This document shows, one piece after another, positions 13,801-20,719 of a stretch of DNA of 21,400 bases (position 1 is the first letter of the stretch; each line of letters opens with the position of its first letter). The notes below the pieces were generated by a model that had not been told where the DNA came from, ran no database searches, and was given only the letters and a program-made list of their open reading frames with translations. The DNA lies in contig DATDAQ010000015.1 of the NCBI GenBank assembly GCA_036525295.1, positions 1 through 21,400 of the forward strand. The letters run 5' to 3'. Source of the DNA: VRUE01 sp036525295 (GTDB lineage: Bacteria > Actinomycetota > Thermoleophilia > Solirubrobacterales > 70-9). A program made the position numbers and the translations under genes.

Positions 13801-13826
13801 TATTCATTGATATCTATCGATGAATA
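13801..13826. promoter_or_regulatory. ArsR-type palindromic operator
   Basis: TATTCATTGATA, TC, TATCGATGAATA forms a 12-2-12 inverted repeat with one mismatch. It overlaps a -35-like TTGATA (13807-13812); a -10-like TAGGGT follows at 13831-13836 after an 18-base spacer. AT-rich palindromes overlapping the promoter are the usual targets of ArsR/SmtB repressors, and the first gene downstream encodes one. It also lies in the short divergent gap next to the exoribonuclease gene. Confidence 0.8.
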
Positions 13827-13830
13827 GTGC

Positions 13831-13836
13831 TAGGGT
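13831..13836 (+). promoter_or_regulatory. -10 element of the ars operon, probably leaderless
   Basis: TAGGGT ends 8 bases before the arsR ATG at 13845, so transcription should begin at or within a few bases of the start codon. The same bases could also act as a Shine-Dalgarno (AGGGTGG) if transcription started further upstream. Confidence 0.5.
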
Positions 13837-13844
13837 GGCAATCG

Positions 13845-14228
13845 ATGGACGAGCTCCCCGTGATCGAGTGCTGCACCCCCTTGGCGGGATCCTCCCTGTC
13901 GGAGGAGCGATCGGTCGAGCTCGAGCGGGTGCTGAAGGCGCTCGCCGACCGGCACCGGCTGCGGATCGTCAACCTGCTGCTGAGAGCGGGCGGCGAGCCG
14001 GTCTGCGTCTGCGAGGTGCAGCCGCTGCTCGGCCTCTCCCAGGGAACCGTCAGCCACCACCTCAAGCAGCTGGTCGAGGCCGGCGTGATCGAGCGCGAGG
14101 GGCGCGGCACCTACAGCTACTTCAGCCTCGTACCGGGGGCGCTCGACGCGGTGCGCGAGGTCTTCTCGGTGCCGACGCGGGTCGCCGTCCCGGCAGATCC
14201 GAAGGCGGCGCCGGCCGCCTGCTGCTGA
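13845..14228 (+). CDS. arsR: ArsR/SmtB-family arsenic-responsive repressor
   Basis: A 127-aa ArsR-family winged-helix repressor expected to bind the palindrome at 13801-13826 and to release it when arsenite binds. The core runs from LERVLKALADRHRLRIVNLLL (27-47) through the recognition helix GLSQGTVSHHLKQLVEAGVIERE (63-85) to the wing GRGTYSYFSLVPGAL (87-100). Cysteine sites are the CVC pair (Cys54, Cys56), close to the alpha3 ELCVCDL-type As(III) site, plus an N-terminal Cys9-Cys10 and a C-terminal Cys126-Cys127. These extra vicinal pairs could join the metalloid site; several actinobacterial ArsR proteins use alternative cysteine placements. ATG 13845 is preferred over GTG 13827 because of the -10/Shine-Dalgarno position. 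It is the first gene of an operon with an aquaporin and an arsenate reductase, which supports arsenic rather than another metal. Confidence 0.92.
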   Translation: MDELPVIECCTPLAGSSLSEERSVELERVLKALADRHRLRIVNLLLRAGGEPVCVCEVQPLLGLSQGTVSHHLKQLVEAGVIEREGRGTYSYFSLVPGALDAVREVFSVPTRVAVPADPKAAPAACC

Positions 14229-14237
14229 GTCCCGGCA

Positions 14238-14921
14238 GTGGACCACCGCCCCGACCTCCCCCGCCGCGCCGCCGCGGAGGCCTTCGGCGCCTTCGCGCTC
14301 GTCTTCGCCGGCTGCGGGGCGATCGTCACCGACACGGTGCACGCCGGGGTTCTCGGGGCCGTCGGTGTCTCGCTCGTCTTCGGCCTGACGATCATGGCGA
14401 TGGTCTACGCGACCGGCCACCTCTCCGGCGCCCATCTCAACCCGGCGGTGACGCTCGCTTTCGCCCTCATCCGCCATTTCCCCCGCCGCGAGGCGCTCGC
14501 CTATATCGCCGCCCAGTTGCTCGGCGCGATCGCCGCCGCCACTTTGCTGCTCGCCGTCTGGCCGAGCCAGCCAGCGGACCTCGGCACGACCCTGCCCAGC
14601 GTCGGTGCCGGCAGCGCCGTCGTCTACGAGATCGTGCTGACCGCCTTCCTGATGTTCACGATCATGGCCGTGGCCACCGACACCCGCGCGGTCGGGGCGG
14701 GAGCGGCGATCGCGATCGGCGGCGCGGTCGGCCTCGACGCCCTCTTCGGCGGCCCGATCACCGGCGCCTCGATGAACCCCGCCCGCTCGATCGGCCCGGC
14801 CCTGATCTCGGGAGAAGTGCACGACCTCTGGATCTACATCGCCGCGCCGATCCTCGGGGCCGCCCTCGGGGCCCTCGCCTACCAGCTCGTCCGCGGCGGC
14901 ACCCCGGTGAAGGCGAGCTGA
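14238..14921 (+). CDS. aqpS: Aquaporin-family channel, probable arsenite exit (AqpS-like)
   Basis: A 227-aa MIP-family channel with six hydrophobic segments and both NPA boxes: HLNPAVT (Asn68-Pro69-Ala70) and SMNPARS (Asn180-Pro181-Ala182), the latter followed by the selectivity-filter Arg183. Placed between arsR and arsC, it most likely lets As(III), formed in the cell by the reductase, leave down its gradient. The precedent is the Sinorhizobium meliloti ars operon, where AqpS takes the place of an ArsB or Acr3 pump. No arsenite pump gene is seen in this window. The start is GTG at 14238, 9 bases after the arsR stop, with no strong Shine-Dalgarno, so translational coupling is likely. The stop overlaps the arsC ATG by one base. 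Alternative roles (water, glycerol or another metalloid) cannot be excluded from sequence. Confidence 0.9.
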   Translation: MDHRPDLPRRAAAEAFGAFALVFAGCGAIVTDTVHAGVLGAVGVSLVFGLTIMAMVYATGHLSGAHLNPAVTLAFALIRHFPRREALAYIAAQLLGAIAAATLLLAVWPSQPADLGTTLPSVGAGSAVVYEIVLTAFLMFTIMAVATDTRAVGAGAAIAIGGAVGLDALFGGPITGASMNPARSIGPALISGEVHDLWIYIAAPILGAALGALAYQLVRGGTPVKAS

Positions 14922-15313
14922 TGACCCGCGTCCTCTTCGTCTGCCTGCACAACGCCGGGCGCTCGCAGATGAGCGAGGCGCTCTTCACGCGGGCGGCGGC
15001 GGGGCACCACGAGGCGCGCTCAGCCGGGACGACGCCCGGCGACCAGGTCCACCCCGAGGTGGTCGAGGCGATGCGCGAGCACGGCATCGACCTCGCCGCC
15101 CGTACGCCGCGGAAGCTGACGAGCGCCGACGCCGGGTGGGCCGACGTCGTGGTGACGATGGGCTGCGGTGACGAGTGCCCCTATGTGCCCGGCACCAAGT
15201 ACATCGACTGGGATCTCGAGGATCCGAAGGGCCGCCCGATCGAGGAGGTCCGCGCCACCCGCGACGAGATCGAGCGCCGCGTCGTCGAGCTGATCGGCGA
15301 GCTGGACGACTGA
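14921..15313 (+). CDS. arsC: Arsenate reductase, LMW-phosphatase-fold type
   Basis: A 130-aa arsenate reductase of the low-molecular-weight phosphatase fold, which reduces arsenate to arsenite in the cytoplasm. The P-loop CX5R is C8-LHNAG-R14-S at the N-terminus. The resolving cysteines are Cys82 and Cys86 in TMGCGDECP, and the catalytic aspartate is Asp101 in DLEDPKG. This cysteine layout is that of thioredoxin- or mycothiol-coupled ArsC enzymes rather than the glutaredoxin-linked Escherichia coli type; actinobacteria commonly have the mycothiol route, but the reductant cannot be decided here. The ATG at 14921 overlaps the aquaporin stop codon (TGATG), showing tight coupling. Together the three ars genes convert arsenate to arsenite and let it out, under ArsR control. 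Confidence 0.93.
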   Translation: MTRVLFVCLHNAGRSQMSEALFTRAAAGHHEARSAGTTPGDQVHPEVVEAMREHGIDLAARTPRKLTSADAGWADVVVTMGCGDECPYVPGTKYIDWDLEDPKGRPIEEVRATRDEIERRVVELIGELDD

Positions 15314-15351
15314 CGCGTCACCTCTACTCGAATAGCAGCGATCATCTCAGC

Positions 15352-16521
15352 ATGAGCACCTCACCAGAAGGCTTTCGCCTGGTTAGGTCGGGCTGGGACG
15401 GCGAGCTGCGGGACGGCCTGCTTGCCGGAGCGGAAACTGTGCGCATCGTCTCTCCCTTCATTCAGAGGCGAGCTGCGAAGCGCCTGCTGGCGCAGGCAGA
15501 GCTGCGGGTGATCACGCGGTTCAACCTCGCCGACTTTGCGGACGGCGTGAGCGACCTCGCCGCGCTCCGCCTGCTGCTTGACCATGGTGCCCAGATCCGC
15601 GGCGTGAAGGGCCTGCACGCGAAGCTGTACCTCTTCGGCTCTCTCCGAGCGATAGTCACTTCCGCGAACCTGACGGAGGCCGCCCTGCTGAACAATCACG
15701 AGCTCGGGTTCGTTGCCACGAACGAATCAATCGTCGCCGACTGCGGCAGGTACTTCGACCACCTATGGGAGCGAGGAGTCGCCGATCTCTCGTCCAAGCG
15801 GCTCGAAGGCTGGGAAGCCGATGTCCAGTCTCACCTAGCCCGGTTCCCTCGCCGGGCCCCTGCCCGCAGACTGCCGGACGAAGGGGCGGAAGTGGCCGAC
15901 GCGGAGCAGGCGCCACCGCTGCCGCCACTCGTCGAGGAGTCGAGCCAGGCCTTCGTCAAGTTCTTCGGCGAGTCGCACCGGCGAGCACCTCGATCACAGA
16001 CGACCCTCGCCTCTCTGCATCGGTCTGGATGCCACTGGTCCTGCACCTATCCACGCGACAAGCGTCCGCGCAGCGTCAAGGACGGAGCGGTCATGTACAT
16101 GGGATGGCTGGTCGAGGATCCGAACGACATCATGGTCTTCGGGCGCGGGATCGCGATGCGCTATCGAGACGAGCTAGACGACGCGTCCGCGGAGGATGTC
16201 GCGCTGAGGTCGTGGCGAGAGAAATGGCCGCATTACATCCGCGTCCGCGACGTGGAATTCATCGACGGGACGCTGGCAAACGGCATCTCGCTGTACGAGC
16301 TGATGGACGAGCTGGGTCCCGACTCCTTTGCAACCACCCAGGCCAACACGCGCTCCGGTGGCGGCAACACAAACCCTCGCCACAGCTATGGCCGACAGGC
16401 TGCGGTGCGCCTCTCTGTCGAGGGAAGGGCGTGGCTGAATGACGGCCTCCAGAGCGTATTCGAGACCCACGGCCGCCTCGGGGATGAGGCCATGGACGAG
16501 CTAGATTGGCCCTCGCGATGA
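15352..16521 (+). CDS. PLD-family nuclease with C-terminal PUA/EVE-like domain (putative)
   Basis: A 389-aa protein. Residues about 10-160 form a phospholipase D-like domain: VRIVSPFIQRRAAKRLL (30-46), then GLHAKLYLFG with the HxK pair His89 and Lys91, TSANLTEAALL with Ser104 and Asn106, and NNHELGF with Glu117. This single HKD-type half is typical of dimeric PLD nucleases found with restriction and DNA-repair genes. After a variable linker (about 160-205), the second half contains GAVMYMGWLVEDPNDIMVFGRG, WREKWPHYIRVRDVEFIDG and NGISLYELMDELGPDSF. Its strand order and WPHYIRV signature resemble PUA/EVE-type domains that read modified bases, but I infer this only by eye. It starts 38 bases after arsC and its stop overlaps the next ATG (ATGA), so it may be read with the ars operon. 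Codon use is less GC-biased than arsC, suggesting insertion. Confidence 0.75.
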   Translation: MSTSPEGFRLVRSGWDGELRDGLLAGAETVRIVSPFIQRRAAKRLLAQAELRVITRFNLADFADGVSDLAALRLLLDHGAQIRGVKGLHAKLYLFGSLRAIVTSANLTEAALLNNHELGFVATNESIVADCGRYFDHLWERGVADLSSKRLEGWEADVQSHLARFPRRAPARRLPDEGAEVADAEQAPPLPPLVEESSQAFVKFFGESHRRAPRSQTTLASLHRSGCHWSCTYPRDKRPRSVKDGAVMYMGWLVEDPNDIMVFGRGIAMRYRDELDDASAEDVALRSWREKWPHYIRVRDVEFIDGTLANGISLYELMDELGPDSFATTQANTRSGGGNTNPRHSYGRQAAVRLSVEGRAWLNDGLQSVFETHGRLGDEAMDELDWPSR

Positions 16522-17399
16522 AGGCCTGCCGCTTCGCCAACGCCAACGGTGAGCCCACCCTCGGGATCGTCGAGGGCGTGGAGATTGTCGATCTCTCCGC
16601 CTCGGGACTCCCCGCGGAACCCGCAGCGGCCCTGAGCGAGGTCGGCCGAGGGGGCTTGAAGGAGCGGGCGGCGAATGCGCCCCGGCTGCCGCTTGCCGAG
16701 GTCCGCCTGCTGGCACCCGCCACCCCGCGCAAGTACCTCGGGATCGCGCTTAACTACGCCGACCACATCGCTGAGATGGGGATGGAGGCACCCGAAGTCC
16801 CGGTCTTCTTCAACAAGCAGGTGACCTGCGTGGTCGGCCCCGGCGCCGAGATCCACATGCCGAAGGTCTCGACCCTGCTCGACTACGAGGCGGAGCTGGC
16901 AATCGTGATCGGTAAGCGCTGCCGCCACGTGCCGGTCGACCGCGCCCATGAGGTGATCGCCGGCTACACCTGCGCCAACGACCTCAGCGTGCGCGACTGG
17001 CAGGGCCGGGCGCAGACGATGACGATCGGCAAGTCCTTTGACACGCACGGTCCGCTCGGCCCCTGGCTGGTCACGCCCGAGGAGGTCGGCGATCCGCAGG
17101 ACCTCCGCATCCGCTGCTTCGTGGACGAGGAGCTGCGCCAGGACGCGAGCACCGCCGGGATGGTCTTCGACTGTTTCCAGCAGGTCTCCCACCTCTCCGA
17201 AGCGTTCACGCTCGAGCCCGGCGACGTGATCGCCACCGGCACCCCCTCCGGCGTCGGCATCGGCCGCAAGCCGATCCGCGAGAACGTGCTCCACGTCGGC
17301 GAGACGGTGCGGGTCGAGATCGAGCGGGTCGGCGAGCTTGTCAACACCGTGGTCGAGGAGCCCGAGGGGTTCCTCGCCGATCCTCACGCCGCGAGCTGA
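16518..17399 (+). CDS. Fumarylacetoacetate hydrolase family protein
   Basis: A 293-aa protein of the FAH superfamily, whose members hydrolyse or decarboxylate beta-diketo acids in aromatic-compound and sugar-acid breakdown. The N-terminal domain (1-65) is the short mixed beta region. The catalytic barrel starts at PRKYLGIALNYADHIAEMG (70-88). Metal ligands are Glu124 and Glu126 in LLDYEAELAIVIG and Asp155 in ANDLSVRDWQ; GKSFDTHGPLGPW (171-183) and the ATGTPSGVG turn are diagnostic. It most resembles the 2-hydroxyhepta-2,4-diene-1,7-dioate isomerase / acylpyruvase group, but the substrate is uncertain. The ATG at 16518 overlaps the PLD gene's stop as ATGA, which rules in translational coupling; an in-frame TTG at 16506 is less likely. 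The gene is convergent with the SDR gene, 11 bases apart. Confidence 0.92.
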   Translation: MKACRFANANGEPTLGIVEGVEIVDLSASGLPAEPAAALSEVGRGGLKERAANAPRLPLAEVRLLAPATPRKYLGIALNYADHIAEMGMEAPEVPVFFNKQVTCVVGPGAEIHMPKVSTLLDYEAELAIVIGKRCRHVPVDRAHEVIAGYTCANDLSVRDWQGRAQTMTIGKSFDTHGPLGPWLVTPEEVGDPQDLRIRCFVDEELRQDASTAGMVFDCFQQVSHLSEAFTLEPGDVIATGTPSGVGIGRKPIRENVLHVGETVRVEIERVGELVNTVVEEPEGFLADPHAAS

Positions 17400-17410
17400 A
17401 CAGGCGCCCG

Positions 17411-18136
17411 CTACGCGCGGTGCACGTCGGTCGCGGTCGCCTGGTCGCGGGGCCGGACGACGATCTCGTCGACGTTGACGTGCGGGGGCTGGGCCAAAGC
17501 CCAGCGGATGCACTCGGCGACGTCGGTGGCGCTGAGCGGCTGCATCCCTTCGTAGACGCGGGCGGCGGCTTCCTCGTCGCCGCCGAAGCGGACCAGCGAG
17601 AACTCGGTCTCGACCATGCCGGGCGCGACCTCGGTGAAGCGGACCGGCTCGCCAAGCAGCTCCAGGCGCAGCGTCCGCAGCATCGCCCGCTGGGCGTGCT
17701 TGGCGGCGGTGTAGCCGGCGCCGCCGCGGTAGGTCTCGAAGGCGGCGATGCTGGTGACGCTGACGACGTGCCCGTCGCCGGAGGCGATGAGCTTCGGCAG
17801 GAGCGCGCGCGTCATCCGCATCGTCCCCATCACGTTCGCCTCGTACATGCGAAGCCACTGCTCTTCATCGGCTTCACCGACCGGGTCGAGGCCGAGCGCG
17901 CCGCCGGCGTTGTTGACCAGGACGTCGCAGACCTCGACGCGGTTTGCGAACGCGGTCACCGAGTCGGGGTCGGCGACGTCGAGCTCGATCGCCTCGCCGC
18001 CGATCTCCGCCGCCAAGGCCTCGAGCCGGTCGAGCCGGCGTGCTCCGAGAACGGTCCGATAGCCCTCGCCCGCCAGCGCCCGTGCCGTGGCCGCGCCGAT
18101 GCCGCCGGAGGCTCCCGTGATCACCGCGGTCCGCAT
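17411..18136 (-). CDS. SDR-family NAD(P)-dependent oxidoreductase
   Basis: A 241-aa classical short-chain dehydrogenase/reductase. The nucleotide-binding TGASGGIG is at residues 7-14, LDVAD at 52-56, the NNAG motif at 75-78, the active-site Asn101, Ser129 in SVTSIAA, and the catalytic pair Tyr142 and Lys146 in YTAAK. GARR (31-34) after the second strand suggests a preference for NADP(H). The PGMVETEF segment is typical of the classical family. Substrate is unknown. The ATG at 18136 is chosen because the Rossmann strand begins at once (MRTAVITGAS) and TAGGGT (18144-18149 on the minus strand) lies 7 bases upstream, giving a leaderless-type start. A longer frame to 18181 adds only a low-complexity extension. 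It is convergent with the FAH gene, so any shared pathway is not supported by operon structure. Confidence 0.92.
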   Translation of the reverse strand: MRTAVITGASGGIGAATARALAGEGYRTVLGARRLDRLEALAAEIGGEAIELDVADPDSVTAFANRVEVCDVLVNNAGGALGLDPVGEADEEQWLRMYEANVMGTMRMTRALLPKLIASGDGHVVSVTSIAAFETYRGGAGYTAAKHAQRAMLRTLRLELLGEPVRFTEVAPGMVETEFSLVRFGGDEEAAARVYEGMQPLSATDVAECIRWALAQPPHVNVDEIVVRPRDQATATDVHRA

Positions 18137-18240
18137 CGCGGCGACCCTAGCGGCTGGCCGGGGGCGACTACCCCAGGGCATGCGACTCCAGCACTTCTCA
18201 CACGTCGAAAGGTCGCTCTCGAGCAGGCCAATCCTCAGAG

Positions 18241-18258
18241 TTGGGACGAGGGTCCCAA
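18241..18258. repeat. Short inverted repeat (7-4-7)
   Basis: TTGGGAC (18241-18247) and GTCCCAA (18252-18258) are perfect complements around a GAGG loop in non-coding sequence. There is no T-run on either side. It could be a weak RNA hairpin or part of a decayed gene. Confidence 0.45.
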
Positions 18259-18434
18259 TGCAGTCATACGGGAGCTCAAACAGCTAGTCCAAGAAAGACA
18301 TGGAAGTAGCACTCGCCATTCAATCGCTGATCATTCTCGCGCTACTCCAGAAGTACGTCCTTAGCTAGGACAGCGCGTCAGGTGTGGCGACTAGCCCCGT
18401 TTACTCCTTAAGAAAAGAAAGCACGGCTAGAGAC

Positions 18435-18461
18435 CAATCCTCAAGTTCAACTTGAGGATTG
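18435..18461. repeat. 13-bp perfect inverted repeat downstream of the secreted gene
   Basis: CAATCCTCAAGTT (18435-18447) and its exact reverse complement AACTTGAGGATTG (18449-18461) flank a single C. On the minus strand it lies about 150 bases after the stop of the secreted protein gene and is followed, after some 20 bases, by a T-rich run (TTTCTTTTCTT). It could be a poor terminator or an operator. The 10-mer CCAATCCTCA recurs at 18228-18237. Confidence 0.55.
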
Positions 18462-18614
18462 TAGACGCTTTGTCCCCATCCGCCGGCTGCATGTAAGCGA
18501 CCATCGCGGTGGTCGAGGAGCCGACAGCTTCGTTACCCGTAGCGCGACTGCAGCGTAGACCAATCTCCGTGCCGACCCCGCTCGGCGAGGTCGTTTCGGG
18601 CGGCTGATCTGGCG

Positions 18615-19628
18615 TCAGCAGTCTCGGACACTGAAATCCGTGTTGTGCGTATACGGTTTCTGCCCGGGGATGTCCCCGTTCCAGAACGTGTTCGCGACCG
18701 CGTAGTAGGCGTCGTTCCAAGGGCTGGAATGAATGCGATACCAGTAGCCGTCGGGGTTGGCGCTGAGGATCTGCGGAGCGTAAACCTTGCAGGTGACCTG
18801 AACCACCGCGTAAGGAGGGATCGTTGCACCCATTCCGGAGGCGTTGAATGGGTTCATAAAGGTATTGGCCCCCAGGGAACCCTGCTGCTCGACGTAGTAT
18901 GTGGGGGATGGAGGTGGTGGCGCGGCGGGCGGAGCTGAAGGGGAGCTAGGCGGCGGGGGATTCGGGGGGACGTGGTACGTCTCCCCCGCGTGGCCCGTGC
19001 AGGCGGAGGAGATGATCACGTTGTAGAGAACTCCAACGACTCCCTTGCTGGCTAGAAGGGAGCGCGCGCACTCGTCGCTGACCCCAGCGAGCTCAGCAAT
19101 CCACTTGACCAGGTGCGAGTCCACCCAGGAAAGCCCCTTCGAGGCCAAGCACTCGATGATCTGCCGAGGATTCTTGCTGATGCAAGCGGCGGCCTTGAGT
19201 CGATCGGAAGCCCAGGAGAAGATCGAGAGCTGGCTGACCCAAACGGTGCGCTGGTCACGCTTTCCCTCTCGGACCCAGATCCCACCGACCTTGTGCAGGA
19301 CCACGCTTGCGCGGCGATGGGGCGGCATCGTGACCGCCACGCGGCCGCTCCAGGGGACGCCTATGTGGAAGTCGTAGCGACCCCCGCGCATCTTCACTAT
19401 CGTCACGAGCCCGTTGCGAACCAGCGCGCGCGGAGGTATGAAGATCTTCGTGCCGCGCGGCGCCCGTACGACGCCACCGTGTCGTGCATTGAGAACTTTG
19501 TACGCCAATAGCTCGCCCGGCGGCCCATGCGAAGCCTCTGCACTGGCTGTGGCGCCCAGCGATGCGATGGCTAGCGTCAGCGAGATCAAGGCAAGCACTA
19601 TGCGGTGACGAGGCAGGGCAGTGGTCAT
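18615..19628 (-). CDS. Secreted protein with ZU5-like, Pro-rich and SH3-like regions
   Basis: A 337-aa exported protein of unknown function. The signal peptide is residues 1-30 (MTTALPRHR, hydrophobic core, ATASA then EA). Residues about 50-145 have APRGTKIFIPPRALV ... VAVTMPP ... LHKVGGIWVREG ... VSQLSIFSWASD, an order that recalls ZU5-type domains (IPPxAL, then closing LSxFS), but this is by eye. A cysteine-containing helical region (149-210; Cys149, 160, 187, 210) follows, then a Pro/Ser linker (219-243). The C-terminal 70 residues (VQVTCKVYAP ... GYWYRIHSSPWNDAYYAVANTFWNG ... SVRDC) resemble actinobacterial bacterial-SH3-like cell-wall modules with a Cys280-Cys337 disulfide. ATG 19628 gives the best signal peptide; a longer frame to 19664 would cross the promoter. 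A TTGATT-17-TAGGGT promoter is just upstream. Codon use is mixed, consistent with transfer. Confidence 0.75.
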   Translation of the reverse strand: MTTALPRHRIVLALISLTLAIASLGATASAEASHGPPGELLAYKVLNARHGGVVRAPRGTKIFIPPRALVRNGLVTIVKMRGGRYDFHIGVPWSGRVAVTMPPHRRASVVLHKVGGIWVREGKRDQRTVWVSQLSIFSWASDRLKAAACISKNPRQIIECLASKGLSWVDSHLVKWIAELAGVSDECARSLLASKGVVGVLYNVIISSACTGHAGETYHVPPNPPPPSSPSAPPAAPPPPSPTYYVEQQGSLGANTFMNPFNASGMGATIPPYAVVQVTCKVYAPQILSANPDGYWYRIHSSPWNDAYYAVANTFWNGDIPGQKPYTHNTDFSVRDC

Positions 19629-19639
19629 AATTGGTGAGC

Positions 19640-19668
19640 ACCCTATGCGAACTGGGGCCAGCAATCAA
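19640..19668 (-). promoter_or_regulatory. Promoter of the secreted protein gene
   Basis: On the minus strand TTGATT (19668 to 19663) is followed after exactly 17 bases by TAGGGT (19645 to 19640). The start codon is 11 bases further on, so the leader would be only a few bases. This is the best -35/-10 pair noticed in the window, and its -10 equals that of the arsR promoter. Confidence 0.6.
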
Positions 19669-19805
19669 GATGTCTTCATTGTGTAATTTCGAATAGATCG
19701 ATCAGGTAGCGAGCTGGCTCGAAGCTCATTTAGGGGCTTTCCCAGCTTGACGCCGCAAGTGCCACTTCGACGACCCACGGTATAAGGGCTCGAGCGCGCT
19801 TCTTG

Positions 19806-20360
19806 TCAGAGTTCCCGGCGAGCCTGCTTCAGACTGTTGATGTCGATCCGGTCCTGGTCTCGATTGGCGGCGCGCTTCATTGCCAGCAGGTCCTCGTATC
19901 CGCAGAACCTGCGTGGTTTGCCGTAGAAGTCTCGGGAGACAGCGTGGCCGGCGAGATCGGTGTAGTCGCCAAGCTCCTCATCGGTCCCCTCGAAGCTGAA
20001 GGTCTGCATCACGTCGAGGCGGCCATGCTTGGTCATCAGGGTCCAGTTGCCGCCTTTCTGCAGGCCCTCGTAGTCGGGTCGCAGGTCGAACTCGCCGCTG
20101 AACTCGTCGAGGTCGATCGGGGTTGCCTCGAGCTCCTTGAGGGCAGCGGCAAGTCGACGGAGGTTCGCTTGCTTGGGATTGGGGCAGATATCAACATCCT
20201 TGGTCGCTCGGGGGTGGCCATGGGCAGCGACCGCGAACCCGCCGATGATCACGTAGTCGACCTCGTGGGCGTCGATGACCTCCAGCAGCTCATCGACCTC
20301 GAGTGGGCGACGAGAAGTCGCCCCCAAGCGTCGATCGCTGTCCCCGGATCCCCGCGCCAT
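19806..20360 (-). CDS. MNT/AbiEii-like nucleotidyltransferase (putative toxin)
   Basis: A 184-aa protein of the DNA polymerase-beta-like nucleotidyltransferase superfamily. The signature GGFAVAAHGHPRATKDVDI gives the Gly40-Gly41 motif and the metal-binding pair Asp55 and Asp57; the third carboxylate is Asp116 in GRLDVMQ. All catalytic residues are present, so it should be active. The C-terminal part (GYEDLLAMKRAANRDQDRIDINSLKQ) is the helical region seen in AbiEii-like and related proteins, whose members modify tRNA or proteins and can halt growth. The ATG at 20360 overlaps the stop of the upstream XRE gene by one base (TGATG), so the two form one operon. I infer a toxin-antitoxin or abortive-infection pair, with this as the toxin or effector. 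An antibiotic-nucleotidyltransferase role is less likely given its partner. Confidence 0.82.
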   Translation of the reverse strand: MARGSGDSDRRLGATSRRPLEVDELLEVIDAHEVDYVIIGGFAVAAHGHPRATKDVDICPNPKQANLRRLAAALKELEATPIDLDEFSGEFDLRPDYEGLQKGGNWTLMTKHGRLDVMQTFSFEGTDEELGDYTDLAGHAVSRDFYGKPRRFCGYEDLLAMKRAANRDQDRIDINSLKQARREL

Positions 20361-20719
20361 CAGGTCTCCGCTCCCATCGCCAGCTCGGTGGCGACCTTGC
20401 TGAGCTCGGCCGCCTGCTCCAGACGCTCGCCCGGCGTGAGCTGCTCGTAATCGGCGCGAAGCTCAGAGATCGCCACGTTCCCGGCGCCGGGAACCGCCTC
20501 GTTTAGCGGCGTCGTCGAGACGACCATCGTCTCGCCCATCGCCTCCATGATCCTGTTCAGGGTCTCGATCGAAGGGGAGACGAGATCGCGCTCTATTCGC
20601 GAGATCGCCGCCTGGCTGGTGCCAAGGCGCCGAGCGAGCTCTGCCTGGTCGAGCTTGTGGCGCCGACGCGCTTCGCGGACCAAAAGCCCGCAGCGAGGCG
20701 ATTTTCTGGCATCCTCCAT
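20360..20719 (-). CDS. XRE-family HTH regulator (putative antitoxin)
   Basis: A 119-aa protein with a lambda-Cro/Xre-type helix-turn-helix at about residues 13-67: LVREARRRHKLDQAELARRLGTSQAAISRIERDLVSPSIETLNRIMEAMG. After it come a short beta strand (TMVVSTT) and a helical tail (AISELRADYEQLTPGERLEQAAELSKVATELAMG) that could contact the partner nucleotidyltransferase. It is the first gene of a two-gene operon with TGATG coupling. The ATG at 20719 is chosen because the TANNNT-type hexamer TATGCT (20726-20731 on the minus strand) lies 6 bases upstream; a longer frame to 20788 would cross that AT-rich promoter region. Two 12-bp palindromes 55 and 116 bases upstream are likely binding sites, so the gene is probably autorepressed. 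Confidence 0.85.
   Translation of the reverse strand: MEDARKSPRCGLLVREARRRHKLDQAELARRLGTSQAAISRIERDLVSPSIETLNRIMEAMGETMVVSTTPLNEAVPGAGNVAISELRADYEQLTPGERLEQAAELSKVATELAMGAET

Larger units (their letters stand above)
18137..18614. other. Gene-poor spacer with possible gene remnants and hairpins
   Basis: No intact gene is seen here. Composition is visibly less GC-rich than the neighbours. On the plus strand, about 18206-18365 reads as a protein-like stretch (KVALEQANPQSWDEGPNAVIRELKQ...) ending in a stop but lacking a start. On the minus strand, about 18600 to 18427 reads GTEIGLRCSRATGNEAVGSS and onward to IGL and a stop, again without its own start. Both may be decayed gene ends. Hairpins lie at 18241-18258 (7-bp arms) and 18435-18461 (13-bp arms). 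The SDR promoter is at the left edge. Confidence 0.4.

Noticed and set aside
13820..15313. Single 497-aa fusion running through the arsR and aquaporin genes into arsC
   Set aside because: The first two thirds are out-of-frame low-complexity translation; arsR and the aquaporin are clear in their own frames, and arsC has its own coupled ATG at 14921.
16386..17858. 490-codon minus-strand open frame
   Set aside because: It lies antisense to the FAH gene and out of frame with the SDR gene, with no motif support.
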